A DNA stretch of 64,000 nucleotides from the NCBI GenBank assembly GCA_000824845.1, contig CCNC01000138.1, positions 85,703-149,702 on the forward strand, written 5' to 3'. Both the position numbers and the translations under genes were made by a program. Positions 47,845 through 56,920 of this stretch are shown piece after piece. The DNA is from Mesorhizobium sp. ORS 3359. Its GTDB lineage: Bacteria; Pseudomonadota; Alphaproteobacteria; Rhizobiales; Rhizobiaceae. The notes beneath the pieces were generated by a model. The model did no database searches. It was not told the DNA's origin and saw only the letters and a list, made by a program, of their open reading frames with translations. The number at the start of each line of letters is the position of its first letter. Position 1 is the stretch's first letter.

Positions 47845-48912
47845 ATGCATAAACGCCGCCTCGGTCGGACCGACCTCCTTGTCTCGCAAATCTGCCTCGG
47901 CTCGATGACCTGGGGGCAGCAGAACACCGAAGCGGAGGGTCACGCGCAGATGGACCTGGCGTTCTCGCGCGGGGTGAATTTCATCGACACGGCCGAGCTT
48001 TACCCGATCCCGCCCAAGGCCGAGACGCAAGGGCGGACCGAGAAGACCATCGGCAGCTGGATGAAGGCCAATCGCAACCGCGACAAGGTCATCCTTGCCT
48101 CGAAAGTGGTGGGCCGCACGGCCAACACCTGGTTTCGCGGCGATCGTCCCTCGAAGCTGGTGCGCGCCGACATCTTCGACGCGGTCGAGAAGTCGCTGGC
48201 CAAGCTCGGCACCGACTATATCGACCTCTATCAGATCCACTGGCCGGACCGGGACATTCCGTGGGGCTCGAATCCGACGCGCGTGGGAGCGGTGGCGCGG
48301 CGCCCGGATGCGGCAGGCACTCCGGGAGGCGAGACGCCTGTTGCCGAAACGCTCGCCGTCTTCGACGAACTGGTGAAAGCCGGAAAGATCCGCCATCTGG
48401 GTCTCTCGAACGAAAGCTCCTGGGGCGTCATGCGCTTCGTCTTCGAGGCCGAAAAGGGGGTGGGTCCGCGCGTCGCTTCGTTGCAGAATGCCTACAACCT
48501 CGTCAACCGCACCTTCGAGGTGAACCTTGCCGAGGTCTGCGAGCGCGAGCAGATCGCGTTCCTTCCCTATTCGCCGCTGGCACAGGGCTACCTGACCGGC
48601 AAATACGACCATGGCGCCCGGCCGCAGGGTTCGCGCTCGCAGCTTTTCAACCGCGGCCAGCGTTATGAGACGCCGAATGCGGCGGAAGTGCTGCTCGAAT
48701 ACAATGAGCTGGCGCGCTCCTTCGGCATGGAGCCGGCGCTCTTCGCCAACGCCTATGTGGCGAGCCGGCCCTTCGTGACGGCGAACATCGTCGGCGCGAC
48801 CACCATCGCGCAGCTCGAGACGGCGCTGTCCTCGGTCGACGTCACCTGGACGGAAGAGATGCAGAAGGCGGTCGACGCCATTCACCAGCGCGTCGGCAAT
48901 CCGTGTCCTTGA
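47845..48912 (+). CDS. Aldo/keto reductase (Tas-like)
   Basis: A 355-residue NADPH-dependent aldo/keto reductase. The fold is evident from MHKRRLGRTDLLVSQICLGS, GVNFIDTAELYPIPPKAETQ (catalytic Asp and Tyr), ILASKVVGRTANTWFRGDRP, DYIDLYQIHWPDRDIPWGSN and ANIVGATTIAQLETALSSVD. The sequence is closest to E. coli Tas, whose physiological substrate is unknown. The start at 47845 (preceded by GGGGAAATCCC) was chosen over 47791. Confidence 0.9.
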   Translation: MHKRRLGRTDLLVSQICLGSMTWGQQNTEAEGHAQMDLAFSRGVNFIDTAELYPIPPKAETQGRTEKTIGSWMKANRNRDKVILASKVVGRTANTWFRGDRPSKLVRADIFDAVEKSLAKLGTDYIDLYQIHWPDRDIPWGSNPTRVGAVARRPDAAGTPGGETPVAETLAVFDELVKAGKIRHLGLSNESSWGVMRFVFEAEKGVGPRVASLQNAYNLVNRTFEVNLAEVCEREQIAFLPYSPLAQGYLTGKYDHGARPQGSRSQLFNRGQRYETPNAAEVLLEYNELARSFGMEPALFANAYVASRPFVTANIVGATTIAQLETALSSVDVTWTEEMQKAVDAIHQRVGNPCP

Positions 48913-48946
48913 GCGGAATCGTTTAAAAAACAAAGGGGTGGAGAGA

Positions 48947-50211
48947 ATGGCAGAGTTTCCGATCGAGGCCGTACGCGGCAAATTCCGGCACTTTCGCTGA
49001 CCGACAAAGGGCGCCGCCGCATCTATCTCGACAATCCCGCCGGCACGCAGGTGCCACTGACGGTAGCGGACGCGGTGTCGCACTGCCTGCTCTCGACCAA
49101 CGCCAATCTGGGCGGCTTCTTCGAAACGACGGTCGCTGCGCAGCAGGTGGTCGATGGGGCACATGCCGCGATGGCCAATTTCCTCAACGCATCGAGCGTC
49201 GAGGAGATCGTCATCGGCGCCAACATGACGACGCTCACCTACCACATGTCGCGCACGCTCGGCCGCACGATGAAGCCGGGCGACGAGATCATCGTCACGC
49301 GCATGGACCATGAAGGCAATGTCTCGCCCTGGTTGCAGCTTGCCGAGGATCTCGGCCTGGTCGTGCGCTTCCTGCCGTTCGACGAGCGGAGCTGGCAGGT
49401 GGAGGAGGCGGCGTTGAGGGCGCTGCTTTCGGACAAGACGCGGCTCGTCGCGCTGAATTATGCATCGAACCTCACCGGCTCGATCAACCGGGTGAAAGCG
49501 CTGACGGCGATCGCCAGGCAGGCCGGCGCGCTGGTCTATGTCGATGCCGTGCAATTCGCGCCGCATGGGCTCATCGACGTGCAGGCGCTCGGCTGCGATT
49601 TCCTGATCTGCTCGGCCTACAAATTCTTCGGGCCGCATATGGGCATATTGTGGGGACGGCACGACGTTATCGACGGCCTTAAGCCTTACAAATGCCGCTG
49701 TTCGTCGAACGGCCTGCCGGAGCGGTTCGAGCTCGGCACACCGCAGATCGAGCTGATGGCCGGGCTGACGGCGGCAATCGACTATTTCGCCGATCTAGGC
49801 GCTGCCGCCGGCGAGGTCGGGTCGCGGCGGCAGCGGATCGCCAAGGCTTTCGACGTTTCGATCGCTTACGAGAATGCGCTGGCCCGGCGACTGATCGACC
49901 GTCTGTCCGATATCGATGGCCTGATCATCCGCGGCATCACCGATCCCGAGCGCCTCGCCGAGCGGGTGCCGACCGTTTCCTTCACGGTCGAGGGCATCGC
50001 GCCGGAAACAATCGTGCGGCAGATGAACGCTGAGAATATCTTCCTGTGGTCGGGCCATAATTACGCGTGGGAGATCGTCCACCAGCTCGGCATTCCAGCC
50101 GAGCAGGGTGTAGTGCGCATCGGCATTGCCCACTACAACACGGCGGCCGAGATCGAGGAGACGCTGGAGAGCGTGCACCGCGTGATCGCGATGCTGCGGC
50201 AGCAGCGCTAG
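48947..50211 (+). pseudogene. Class V aminotransferase/cysteine desulfurase-like gene with a frameshift near its start
   Basis: Most of a fold-type I PLP enzyme related to cysteine desulfurases. The expected start MAEFPIEAVRGKF is in frame 2 from ATG 48947 and hits TGA at 48998. From about 48985 frame 1 continues as PALSLTDKGRRRIYLDNPAG, then QVPLTVADAVSHCLLSTNAN, open to 50211. Inserting one C at CC 48985-48986 restores one frame of about 421 residues. The PLP lysine is in CSAYKFFGPHMGILWG. No desulfurase-type catalytic cysteine loop was recognised at the C-terminus, so an aminotransferase, epimerase or kynureninase-like role is possible. Sequencing error is an alternative. Confidence 0.75.
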
Positions 50212-51242
50212 TCTTTCTTGCCACCGAAGCCGGTCAGGAACGCTGTGAGATTGTCGCCCAGCGCATCGCAGAGATAGCCGCCCTCCTGGACGATGACCGT
50301 CGGCAGGCCAAGCCCGGCAATCGCTTCGCCGATGCGCGAGAAGCCGGGCGTCGTGACCGACAGGCCGCCGAACGGATCGCCCTCGAAGGCGTCGAGGCCG
50401 AGCGCCACCACGAGCGCTTCCGGCGCGAAGGCATGGATGCGCTGGAAGGCCGTCGCCAGCGCTTCGAGAAAGGCCGTGTCGCCGGATTTGCGCGGCAGCG
50501 GCAGGTTGAGATTGTAGCCGAGACCGGGGCCTTCGCCACGCTCGTCGGCATGCCCCCAGAAGAACGGATAGAAGCGCACCGAATCGGCGTGCAGCGAGAC
50601 GGTGAGCACGTCGGGACGGGCGTAGAAGATGCCTTGCGTGCCGTTGCCGTGATGCAGGTCGACATCGAGGATGGCGACGCGCGCGGCTTGTCTACGCAGA
50701 ACCTGTGCCGCGACGGCCGAATTGTTGATGAAGCAGAAGCCGCCGGCGACATCGGCGAAGGCGTGGTGGCCAGGCGGGCGGCAAAGGGCATAGGCCGACG
50801 GCGCGCCGGCTATCACGGCTTGAGCGGCTTCGACCGCGCTCCAGGCGCTCCACAACGCGCTGTCCCAGGTCTCGGCCGAGATCGGGCAGGCGGTGTCGGC
50901 CATATGATAGCCGGCCTGGCCGACAGCCGAGGCCGGATAGGAGCCGTTGCGTGCGATCGGATGGATGTTCGGAATGACTTCCGCCGAAGCGCCTTGGATG
51001 CGCCGCCAGCGCATGAAGATGTGCTCGAGGAAGTCGAGGTATTCAGGCGTATGCACCGCCGCGACCGGGCCAAGCCCGTGATTTTTCGGGCGTTCCACCG
51101 TCAAACCGGCCGATCTAGCGCCGGATAGCAGTCTCTCGACCCGCTCCGGCTTTTCCGGATTGGGCTGCGGCGCGCCGCTGGAGAGGAAGGCCTTGGGATC
51201 GTGGCGCTTCTGCTCTTCGGCATAGAAGGCTTTCATCGTCAT
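50208..51242 (-). CDS. Histone-deacetylase-superfamily protein (acetylpolyamine amidohydrolase-like)
   Basis: A 344-residue Zn-dependent deacetylase. The His pair and Zn ligands are in CRPPGHHAFADVAGGFCFIN, ILDVDLHHGNGTQGIFYARP (about residues 184-203) and LVVALGLDAFEGDPFGG. Length and sequence fit bacterial class II HDAC-like enzymes such as acetylpolyamine amidohydrolases. It is the last gene of a five-gene minus-strand operon and overlaps the GNAT gene by 4 bp, which suggests opposing acetylation and deacetylation steps. The substrate is inferred, not shown. Confidence 0.88.
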   Translation of the reverse strand: MTMKAFYAEEQKRHDPKAFLSSGAPQPNPEKPERVERLLSGARSAGLTVERPKNHGLGPVAAVHTPEYLDFLEHIFMRWRRIQGASAEVIPNIHPIARNGSYPASAVGQAGYHMADTACPISAETWDSALWSAWSAVEAAQAVIAGAPSAYALCRPPGHHAFADVAGGFCFINNSAVAAQVLRRQAARVAILDVDLHHGNGTQGIFYARPDVLTVSLHADSVRFYPFFWGHADERGEGPGLGYNLNLPLPRKSGDTAFLEALATAFQRIHAFAPEALVVALGLDAFEGDPFGGLSVTTPGFSRIGEAIAGLGLPTVIVQEGGYLCDALGDNLTAFLTGFGGKKD

Positions 51243-51742
51243 TCCTCCGGAGCGTCGGCAAAGGCGAAGAAGGCATCGCCGACGATCTTCTGCACCTGTT
51301 CGTAGCTCGACCAGCCGATGCCCAGTTTCTCATAGAAGGCCTTGGCGGTCTCGTTGTCGGTATCGACGGAGAGCCTCAGATAGACGCCGCCCGCCGCGCG
51401 GCACTCTTTCGCGACGCGCCGCAGCAGTTTTTCGCCGATGCGGCGGCCGCGAAAGCGGTCCTCGACATAAAGATCCTGCACATAGACGCCCGGACGGCCC
51501 ATCCAGGTCGAGAAGATCGGGAAATGCAGGCAAAGGCCGGCGAATTCGCCGCCGACCTCGGCGATGAGCGTTGAGAAGGCGGGTTTGTCGCCAAAGCCGT
51601 AGCGGCGCAGATCGTCGGCGGTGGATTTGATCTCCTGGTGGGCGCCGATATGGGTGCCGAGACGCAGCAGCGCGGCATAGATCGTTTCGACATCGTCGAT
51701 TGTGCCGGGGCGGAGCAGAATGTCGGTGGGCTGCTGCCGCAT
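51239..51742 (-). CDS. GNAT-family N-acetyltransferase
   Basis: A 167-residue acetyltransferase. VYVQDLYVEDRFRGRRIGEK is the core, with the acetyl-CoA loop RFRGRRIG; LRLSVDTDNETAKAFYEKLG is the following helix. It resembles diamine/polyamine N-acetyltransferases (ISTAFAGL-like position LRRVAKECRAAGGVYLRL), though I cannot name the substrate. It starts 3 bp after the DUF523 stop and overlaps the deacetylase by 4 bp. Confidence 0.85.
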   Translation of the reverse strand: MRQQPTDILLRPGTIDDVETIYAALLRLGTHIGAHQEIKSTADDLRRYGFGDKPAFSTLIAEVGGEFAGLCLHFPIFSTWMGRPGVYVQDLYVEDRFRGRRIGEKLLRRVAKECRAAGGVYLRLSVDTDNETAKAFYEKLGIGWSSYEQVQKIVGDAFFAFADAPEE

Positions 51743-51745
51743 CGG

Positions 51746-52255
51746 TCAGCCCGCATGTCCGGCGGCGCTGGAGCCGGTCAACAACTCGTCAAGCTCGCCG
51801 ATCCTGTCTTCGGAAAAGACACGGATGCCGTTTTCCTCGAGCAGCGCGGTGGTCGTGCCTTGGCCAGGCACGCGGGCTCCTGAAAAGCTCCCGTCATAGA
51901 TAAAACTGCTGCCGCATGACGGGCTGCCGTCCGTCAACACGGCATAGCGGCATCCGGTTTCCCGGGCGAGGTCGAGCGCCAGTCGCCCGGCTTCGCGGTA
52001 AAGGCGGGTGACATCGCTGCCGGTTTGCTCGATCACTCTGCCATGGCCCTGCAGGACCGCATGGCCGTCGCCCGCGCCTTGGATTTCCGCCGGCGGACGC
52101 GGCGTCGAAAAACCAGCCGCTACCTCTGGACAGATCTGCACGATCCGGCCTTCCGACTGCCACCGCGCCAGTACGGGATGGTGATCGAGCCGAAACGAAC
52201 CATTGTAGCGCACCTTGCTTCCGAGCAGGCAGGCCGAGACAAGCACTCTCTCCAT
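51746..52255 (-). CDS. DUF523-family protein (TudS-like)
   Basis: A 169-residue DUF523 protein. The three conserved Cys are in VLVSACLLGSKVRYNGSF (Cys9), QICPEVAAGFSTPRPPAE (about residue 42) and TDGSPSCGSSFIYDG (about residue 114). Characterised members (TudS) bind a [4Fe-4S] cluster on three cysteines and desulfurate thiouracils. The link of that activity to its operon partners (aminotransferase, GNAT, deacetylase) is unclear. It starts 24 bp after the aminotransferase stop. Confidence 0.85.
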   Translation of the reverse strand: MERVLVSACLLGSKVRYNGSFRLDHHPVLARWQSEGRIVQICPEVAAGFSTPRPPAEIQGAGDGHAVLQGHGRVIEQTGSDVTRLYREAGRLALDLARETGCRYAVLTDGSPSCGSSFIYDGSFSGARVPGQGTTTALLEENGIRVFSEDRIGELDELLTGSSAAGHAG

Positions 52256-52279
52256 ATCGGCTTCTCCCTTGGCGAGGGC

Positions 52280-53647
52280 TCAGTGACTGACCGGCAGGTC
52301 AAGTTCGGCGGCAAGTGCCTCCAGCGTGTCGCCAAGCACCGCGATAATCTCGCCGATCTGTTCGCGGGTTGTGATCAAAGGCGGGCAGACCATAAAATTA
52401 TCACTCACCGGCCCGCCGCGCACGCGCCGCGAGTAGATGATGAGTCCACGCTCGAAGGCCAGATCGATGAGCCGCAAATTGGCGTTGAGATTTTGTGGCA
52501 ACGGCGTCCTGGCCAAGGGGTCGGCGTAGAGCTCCGCACCCATGAACAGGCCCTTGCCTCGCACGTCGGCAATGAAAGGAAAGCGACCCGACAGCGCTTC
52601 GAGTTCGGCCCTGAGCACTTCGCCCATGACAGCGGAGTTCTCGACCAGGCCAAGGCGGTCGACTTCGCCCAGAACGGCAACGCCGGCCGCGCAGGCGACG
52701 GGGTTACCGCCATAGGTGTGGCCATGCAGGAAGCCGCCCGCCGCAACGACCGGCCCGACGATCCTCTCCGTCGCGGCAAGCGCCCCCAAGGGCGCATAGC
52801 CGGAGCTCAGCCCTTTCGACAGCGCAACGATATCCGGCCGGCAGCTCCAATGGTCGCCGCCCAAGAACTTGCCGGTGCGCCCGATGCCCGTCATCACTTC
52901 GTCATGGATCAGCAGGATGCCGTAGCGGTCGCAGATCTCGCGGATCCGGGCAAAATAGCTGTCGGGCGGCACCAGTGCCGCGGTCGCCGCGCCGCCAATC
53001 GGCTCCATGATGAAGGCAAGCACGCTTTCGGGGCCTTGCTCCAGGATCTTTTCCTCAAGCATGTCAGCGTAGCGGACGCCGCGCTCCTCCAGCGACAGAT
53101 TATCTTGGTCGCGATGGACAAATGGGGCCGGCACCAACGGCATCGCCCGTCCGACCGGGTCGAATGTCTTGGTCAGGACATCGTCGCCGGTGACGGCAAG
53201 CGTGCCAAGCGTGATGCCGTGATAGGAGGGCATGCGACCTATGATTTTCCAGCGCTTGCCCTGACCTGTCGCGACCGCCCATTGGCGCGCGAGCTTGAGG
53301 CAGGCCTCGACCGCCTCGGAACCGCCGGAAACCAGATAAATGCGCTCGAGCCCGTTCGGAAGCCGCTCGGCCAAGTTCCGCGCCAGCGCGACGGCCTGTT
53401 CGTTCTCGAATTGGAAGATGTAGGCGAAGCTGACGCGGTCGAGCTGCCGCTTCATCGCATCGATAACGTTGCGATTGCCGTGACCGACATTGACGTTGAC
53501 CGCGCCGCTCGACCCATCGATGTAGCGGCGGCCGCTCTTGTCCCACAGATAGATCCCATCGGCGCGATCCACCATCGGCTGGGGCCGGCGTGTGAAGTGG
53601 AAAAGGTTCGGCCGGCTGACGGTTTCGATCGACTGCGCAGTGTTCAT
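52280..53647 (-). CDS. Class III aminotransferase
   Basis: A 455-residue PLP-dependent omega-aminotransferase (aspartate aminotransferase superfamily, subgroup III). YLVSGGSEAVEACLKLARQW is the PLP phosphate region, LLIHDEVMTGIGRTGKFLGG the Asp-containing strand, and DIVALSKGLSSGYAPLGALA the Lys. Substrates in the family include beta-alanine, putrescine, GABA and 4-aminobutanal-type amines. The start MNTAQSIETVSRPNLFHFTR at 53647 overlaps the dimethylformamidase-like gene by 4 bp. Confidence 0.88.
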   Translation of the reverse strand: MNTAQSIETVSRPNLFHFTRRPQPMVDRADGIYLWDKSGRRYIDGSSGAVNVNVGHGNRNVIDAMKRQLDRVSFAYIFQFENEQAVALARNLAERLPNGLERIYLVSGGSEAVEACLKLARQWAVATGQGKRWKIIGRMPSYHGITLGTLAVTGDDVLTKTFDPVGRAMPLVPAPFVHRDQDNLSLEERGVRYADMLEEKILEQGPESVLAFIMEPIGGAATAALVPPDSYFARIREICDRYGILLIHDEVMTGIGRTGKFLGGDHWSCRPDIVALSKGLSSGYAPLGALAATERIVGPVVAAGGFLHGHTYGGNPVACAAGVAVLGEVDRLGLVENSAVMGEVLRAELEALSGRFPFIADVRGKGLFMGAELYADPLARTPLPQNLNANLRLIDLAFERGLIIYSRRVRGGPVSDNFMVCPPLITTREQIGEIIAVLGDTLEALAAELDLPVSH

Positions 53648-55293
53648 TTGCCCCTCTCGTCTCGGCCAAGATAGCGGTCGAGAACATTCTTGGTCACGCG
53701 TTCGACCATCGCGTCCTGCCTTAGCAGGCCGGCGACCCATTCGCAGCTTCCGGCATGGAACACCTCGCCCTTGCCGCGCGGGAAATTCACGATCATGCCG
53801 TTGCCGCGCTTCACCTTGTCGAGATTGGCGTCGCTCGCCTCGCCGAAAAGCGTCTCGGCGGTGAAGCGGCCATCCTCGTCGGTGAGGAACTGGTCCTCGA
53901 TCGGGATGTCAGCGCTTTCCTCAACCTGGCTTGCCATGCCGACCGCCAGCACCTGCAGGCCGTCGGGCGCGCCGCTATCCGCGGTCGGGTAGGGCAGGCC
54001 GCCGCGGATCTCGAAATCGAGGCCGTCGACCTCATAGCCATAGACATGGCTGTCGGCGCCGAGCAGGTCGCCGTAATAAATGCCGGCGCCGGCGAAGGCC
54101 CAGTGCTCGGGACGGTAGACCGGAAAGCCGCGCACGCCGCGCGGCGCGCAGCCGCCCCAGCCGGCATAGACGCCCCGCGTCGCATTGAGGCCGAAGGTGG
54201 CGCTGCCGGGGCGGCCGATCTCGGGCGCCTCCCAGGAATTGGTGGCGCGGGTGACATCGCCGCCGCGATAGGCCGGGTCTTCCGCGCGCGCCTTGTATTT
54301 ATAGCAGACCTGGCGGCGGCCTTGGTCCTCCAGCCTGGTCTGCCACATGAAATTGCCGGCAAAGCGCGCCGCGTGTCCGCCGCGGGTCACATAGTTGTCG
54401 ACGGCGTCGCGCATCTCCCAGGTCCAGTATTCATCGTGCCCGACAAAGACGACGCAGTCGTAACCGTCGAGGATCTCGGGCGAGAAATGCAGCTCGTGCT
54501 GGCTGGCGAGATCGACCTGGTAGCCGGTGCGTTCGGCGAAGCGGAGGAAATGGCTGTCATAGCTTGCCCAGCCGGACGAGGCGTATTTCTTCGAATGCCC
54601 GGTAGCAAAAGCCCATTCCATATGCGGATAGCGCGGCACGGTCTTCGGCGGCACCGCGACTTCGAGCGGCACGCGCGGCGCGTCCTTTGGCAGCACGACG
54701 AAGCCGCGGCACCAAGGACGCTCAATCGACACCGTCGTTGCGTACTGGTCGCGGCTCGGACCGGTGATGCCCTGATAGTGGTTCGAGCCGCCCCAGGTGT
54801 TGTAGGCGGTCCAGGTGCCGGTCGCGGCGACCTGCAGCAGGCGGCCCGGCTTGCGGCCGGGCCGGGGCGCGACGATGAAGAGATGGTGGCTGCGGATCGG
54901 GTTGCCGTCGCGGCCTTCGGCAAGAAGCGCGATGCGATAGGCGCCCGACGGCCAGTCGTCGCCGATGCGGAATTCGAACGACGCCTCCCAGCCGCAACCT
55001 TCGACCGAGCATTGGTCGGGCGTATCTTGCCAGCGCGCCGACAGGCCTGCTCCTTCGAAGACCTTGGTCTCGGTGGCGCCGTCGCGGATAACGGCGATGC
55101 TGAATTGCGGCGCCGTCGAGCTGACATGGAGCGTCACCGTCTCGCCGGGGCAGTAGGAAAAGCGGTCGCTGTAGCCCCAGATCTCACCGCGCTCACCGTC
55201 CATCCCCGGCCATTCGTAATAATGGCCGCGCACCGCCTCGCGGCGCTGCTCGGGCGTCAGCCCGAAATCGGGAAATTCGGTGGGCAATTGCAT
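53644..55293 (-). CDS. N,N-dimethylformamidase large-subunit-like amidohydrolase
   Basis: A 549-residue protein of the N,N-dimethylformamidase beta/large-subunit family. Recognisable features are VAATGTWTAYNTWGGSNHYQ (about residues 156-175), HFLRFAERTGYQVDLASQHE, DCVVFVGHDEYWTWEMRDAV and NRGGHAARFAGNFMWQTRLE-like segment, with the Tyr/Glu/His cluster that binds mononuclear iron in DMFase. The N-terminal 140 residues are an Ig-like beta domain. No DMFase small-subunit gene is adjacent. ATG at 55293 (TTG 55296 possible). It is the first gene of the operon; the amide substrate is unknown. Confidence 0.85.
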   Translation of the reverse strand: MQLPTEFPDFGLTPEQRREAVRGHYYEWPGMDGERGEIWGYSDRFSYCPGETVTLHVSSTAPQFSIAVIRDGATETKVFEGAGLSARWQDTPDQCSVEGCGWEASFEFRIGDDWPSGAYRIALLAEGRDGNPIRSHHLFIVAPRPGRKPGRLLQVAATGTWTAYNTWGGSNHYQGITGPSRDQYATTVSIERPWCRGFVVLPKDAPRVPLEVAVPPKTVPRYPHMEWAFATGHSKKYASSGWASYDSHFLRFAERTGYQVDLASQHELHFSPEILDGYDCVVFVGHDEYWTWEMRDAVDNYVTRGGHAARFAGNFMWQTRLEDQGRRQVCYKYKARAEDPAYRGGDVTRATNSWEAPEIGRPGSATFGLNATRGVYAGWGGCAPRGVRGFPVYRPEHWAFAGAGIYYGDLLGADSHVYGYEVDGLDFEIRGGLPYPTADSGAPDGLQVLAVGMASQVEESADIPIEDQFLTDEDGRFTAETLFGEASDANLDKVKRGNGMIVNFPRGKGEVFHAGSCEWVAGLLRQDAMVERVTKNVLDRYLGRDERGK

Positions 55294-55442
55294 CAAGCTG
55301 GACCTGAAATCACGAAGCCGTCATTGAGACCATCGGCCGGCCAAGCGTCAAATGGAAAGCATCGGGCCAGCAGGTACCCGCGTTTGTCGATATCCGGCAA
55401 ACGGATTATTCGTTGGACGTTGTTCAGTGCCAGGGAGCCGCC

Positions 55443-55691
55443 ATGCTGCGTGTGCAAAAGGTCAAGGTCGACGACATCTACGTGCCGACGGCGCGGCGCA
55501 AGACGCTGCATCCCGAGACCGTGCGCCATCTCGCCGAGGATATTCTCGAGAACGGCATGAAGACGCCGATCCAGGTGCGGCACGACGGCAAGCGCCACAT
55601 CCTGGTTGAGGGACTGCACAGGCTCGAAGCCGCGAAATGGCTGGGCGAGACCATGATCGATGCCTATCTCGTCCAGGCCAAGCGCCACTGA
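55443..55691 (+). CDS. Stand-alone ParB/Srx-fold domain protein
   Basis: An 82-residue protein made of one ParB N-terminal (ParB/Srx) fold: MLRVQKVKVDDIYVPTARRK, TVRHLAEDILENGMKTPIQV and ILVEGLHRLEAAKWLGE, with the box EGLHRLEA corresponding to the nucleotide-binding GERRxxA motif. It lacks the DNA-binding HTH and any ParA partner. Its role is unknown; single-domain ParB-like proteins are seen in several rhizobia. It is divergent from the dimethylformamidase-like gene with a 149-bp gap and abuts a convergent oxygenase gene. Confidence 0.8.
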   Translation: MLRVQKVKVDDIYVPTARRKTLHPETVRHLAEDILENGMKTPIQVRHDGKRHILVEGLHRLEAAKWLGETMIDAYLVQAKRH

Positions 55692-55701
55692 TTCCTCTGA
55701 T

Positions 55702-56736
55702 TCAGGAAGCCTTGGCCCGTCGCGGCTGGCGCAGATGCCTGACGCCGCTCATTTCGACGAATTTCGTCGCCGTGTCCCAGAGATAGTCGCCATAAAGGAA
55801 CGGCTTGAAGGGCTCGGCACCCGCAAGCGGCAGCGGCGCGATCTCGGCGTCGACGCGTGGCTCATAGAAGAATGGAATCGAGAAGCGCGCCTGTTTGGGC
55901 GCGATCACCCGATGCCGGGTCGCCCGCACCCGGCCGGCGGTCCAGCGCTCCAGCAGCTGGCCGAAATTGACGGCGAGCGTGTTGTCGGCGGGCGGCACGT
56001 CGATCCACTCGCCGGCAAGGTTTTTTGCCTGCAGGCCTTCGACGCCATCCTGCGCCAGCAAAGTGACGAAACCGGAATCAGCATGCTCGCGGCCGATGAT
56101 GGTCCGCATCTCGCCTTTGTGCATGACTGAGAAGTCGGGCCCGCTGAGGTTGACGCCGCTGTTCGGGTCACGCAGCGGGTAGCGGATCAGGCGCAATGTG
56201 GAGATGCCGCCCTCGAAATCCTTATCGAAAATGGTCTCGGTCAGCCCGAGGCCGCGCGCGACCGAGCGCAGCAGCGCGTTGCCGACCGTCTCCATCGCTT
56301 TGTAGTAGCCGGCGGCAGCCTCGCGCCAGCCGGGCAGGGCGGTTTCGGGCGGGAGTGGCGTGGCCTCGCAGAGCGGATCGCCGGCATCGAGGCTGGAGGG
56401 TTGCGTCCGCGCGTTGGCGATGTCCGGTCCCATATCGATGCCTTCCTTATAGGAGACGGCGCCCGGCTGCAGCGGAAACCAGCCGCGATAGACATTTTGT
56501 TTGGTGCGGTCGAAATTCCAGCGCAGCAGCTTCTGCTTTTCAGCCTCGGGCAGCGAAAAGATCGCCAGCAGCCGCGCCCGGTTCCGCGGTGTCAGCCAGT
56601 CGTCGCCGGGAAAGCCGCGGATCGCCATGAAGCCGATGCCCGAGGCCGCGGCCATGATCCTCGCGTCGGTCTGGTCGCGGGCGGGCGAGGGCGGACCGAA
56701 CAAGGGTGCGATCGCGATCGTGTCGATGTCGGCCAT
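55702..56736 (-). CDS. Isopenicillin-N-synthase-like 2OG-Fe(II) oxygenase
   Basis: A 344-residue non-heme iron oxygenase. Ligands are in GREHADSGFVTLLAQDG (HxD, about residue 217) and RATRHRVIAPKQARFSIPFF (distal His and the RxS 2-oxoglutarate/substrate anchor). The N-terminal DIDTIAIAPLFGPPSPARDQ replaces the DIOX_N domain start. IPNS-like oxygenases in rhizobia often make secondary metabolites, but many are orphan. The start at 56736 (MADIDTIAIAPLFG) was preferred to the longer frame. Convergent with the ParB-like gene. Confidence 0.88.
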   Translation of the reverse strand: MADIDTIAIAPLFGPPSPARDQTDARIMAAASGIGFMAIRGFPGDDWLTPRNRARLLAIFSLPEAEKQKLLRWNFDRTKQNVYRGWFPLQPGAVSYKEGIDMGPDIANARTQPSSLDAGDPLCEATPLPPETALPGWREAAAGYYKAMETVGNALLRSVARGLGLTETIFDKDFEGGISTLRLIRYPLRDPNSGVNLSGPDFSVMHKGEMRTIIGREHADSGFVTLLAQDGVEGLQAKNLAGEWIDVPPADNTLAVNFGQLLERWTAGRVRATRHRVIAPKQARFSIPFFYEPRVDAEIAPLPLAGAEPFKPFLYGDYLWDTATKFVEMSGVRHLRQPRRAKAS

Positions 56737-56920
56737 CAGCCTTCCTCCCGTCGGACGCCATAAGCAGGGGGCGACGGCGGTCAATTGTCAATCGCAGGCG
56801 CGGACACGTCGTTGAGCCACCCGTATCAGCGCAGGCGATCGCATCCCATCAGTGTTTTTTGTTTGACCCTCTCATGCCGGCCGCTACGTTGCCGGCATTT
56901 CCTCGAAACGGGTGTCGGTG

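Noticed and set aside
47380..49662. 760-residue minus-strand open frame across three genes
   Set aside because: It is antisense to the J-like, aldo/keto reductase and aminotransferase genes, all with clear homology on the plus strand.
53755..55560. 601-residue plus-strand open frame opposite the DMFase-like gene
   Set aside because: Antisense shadow; no recognisable motif, Arg/Ala-rich.
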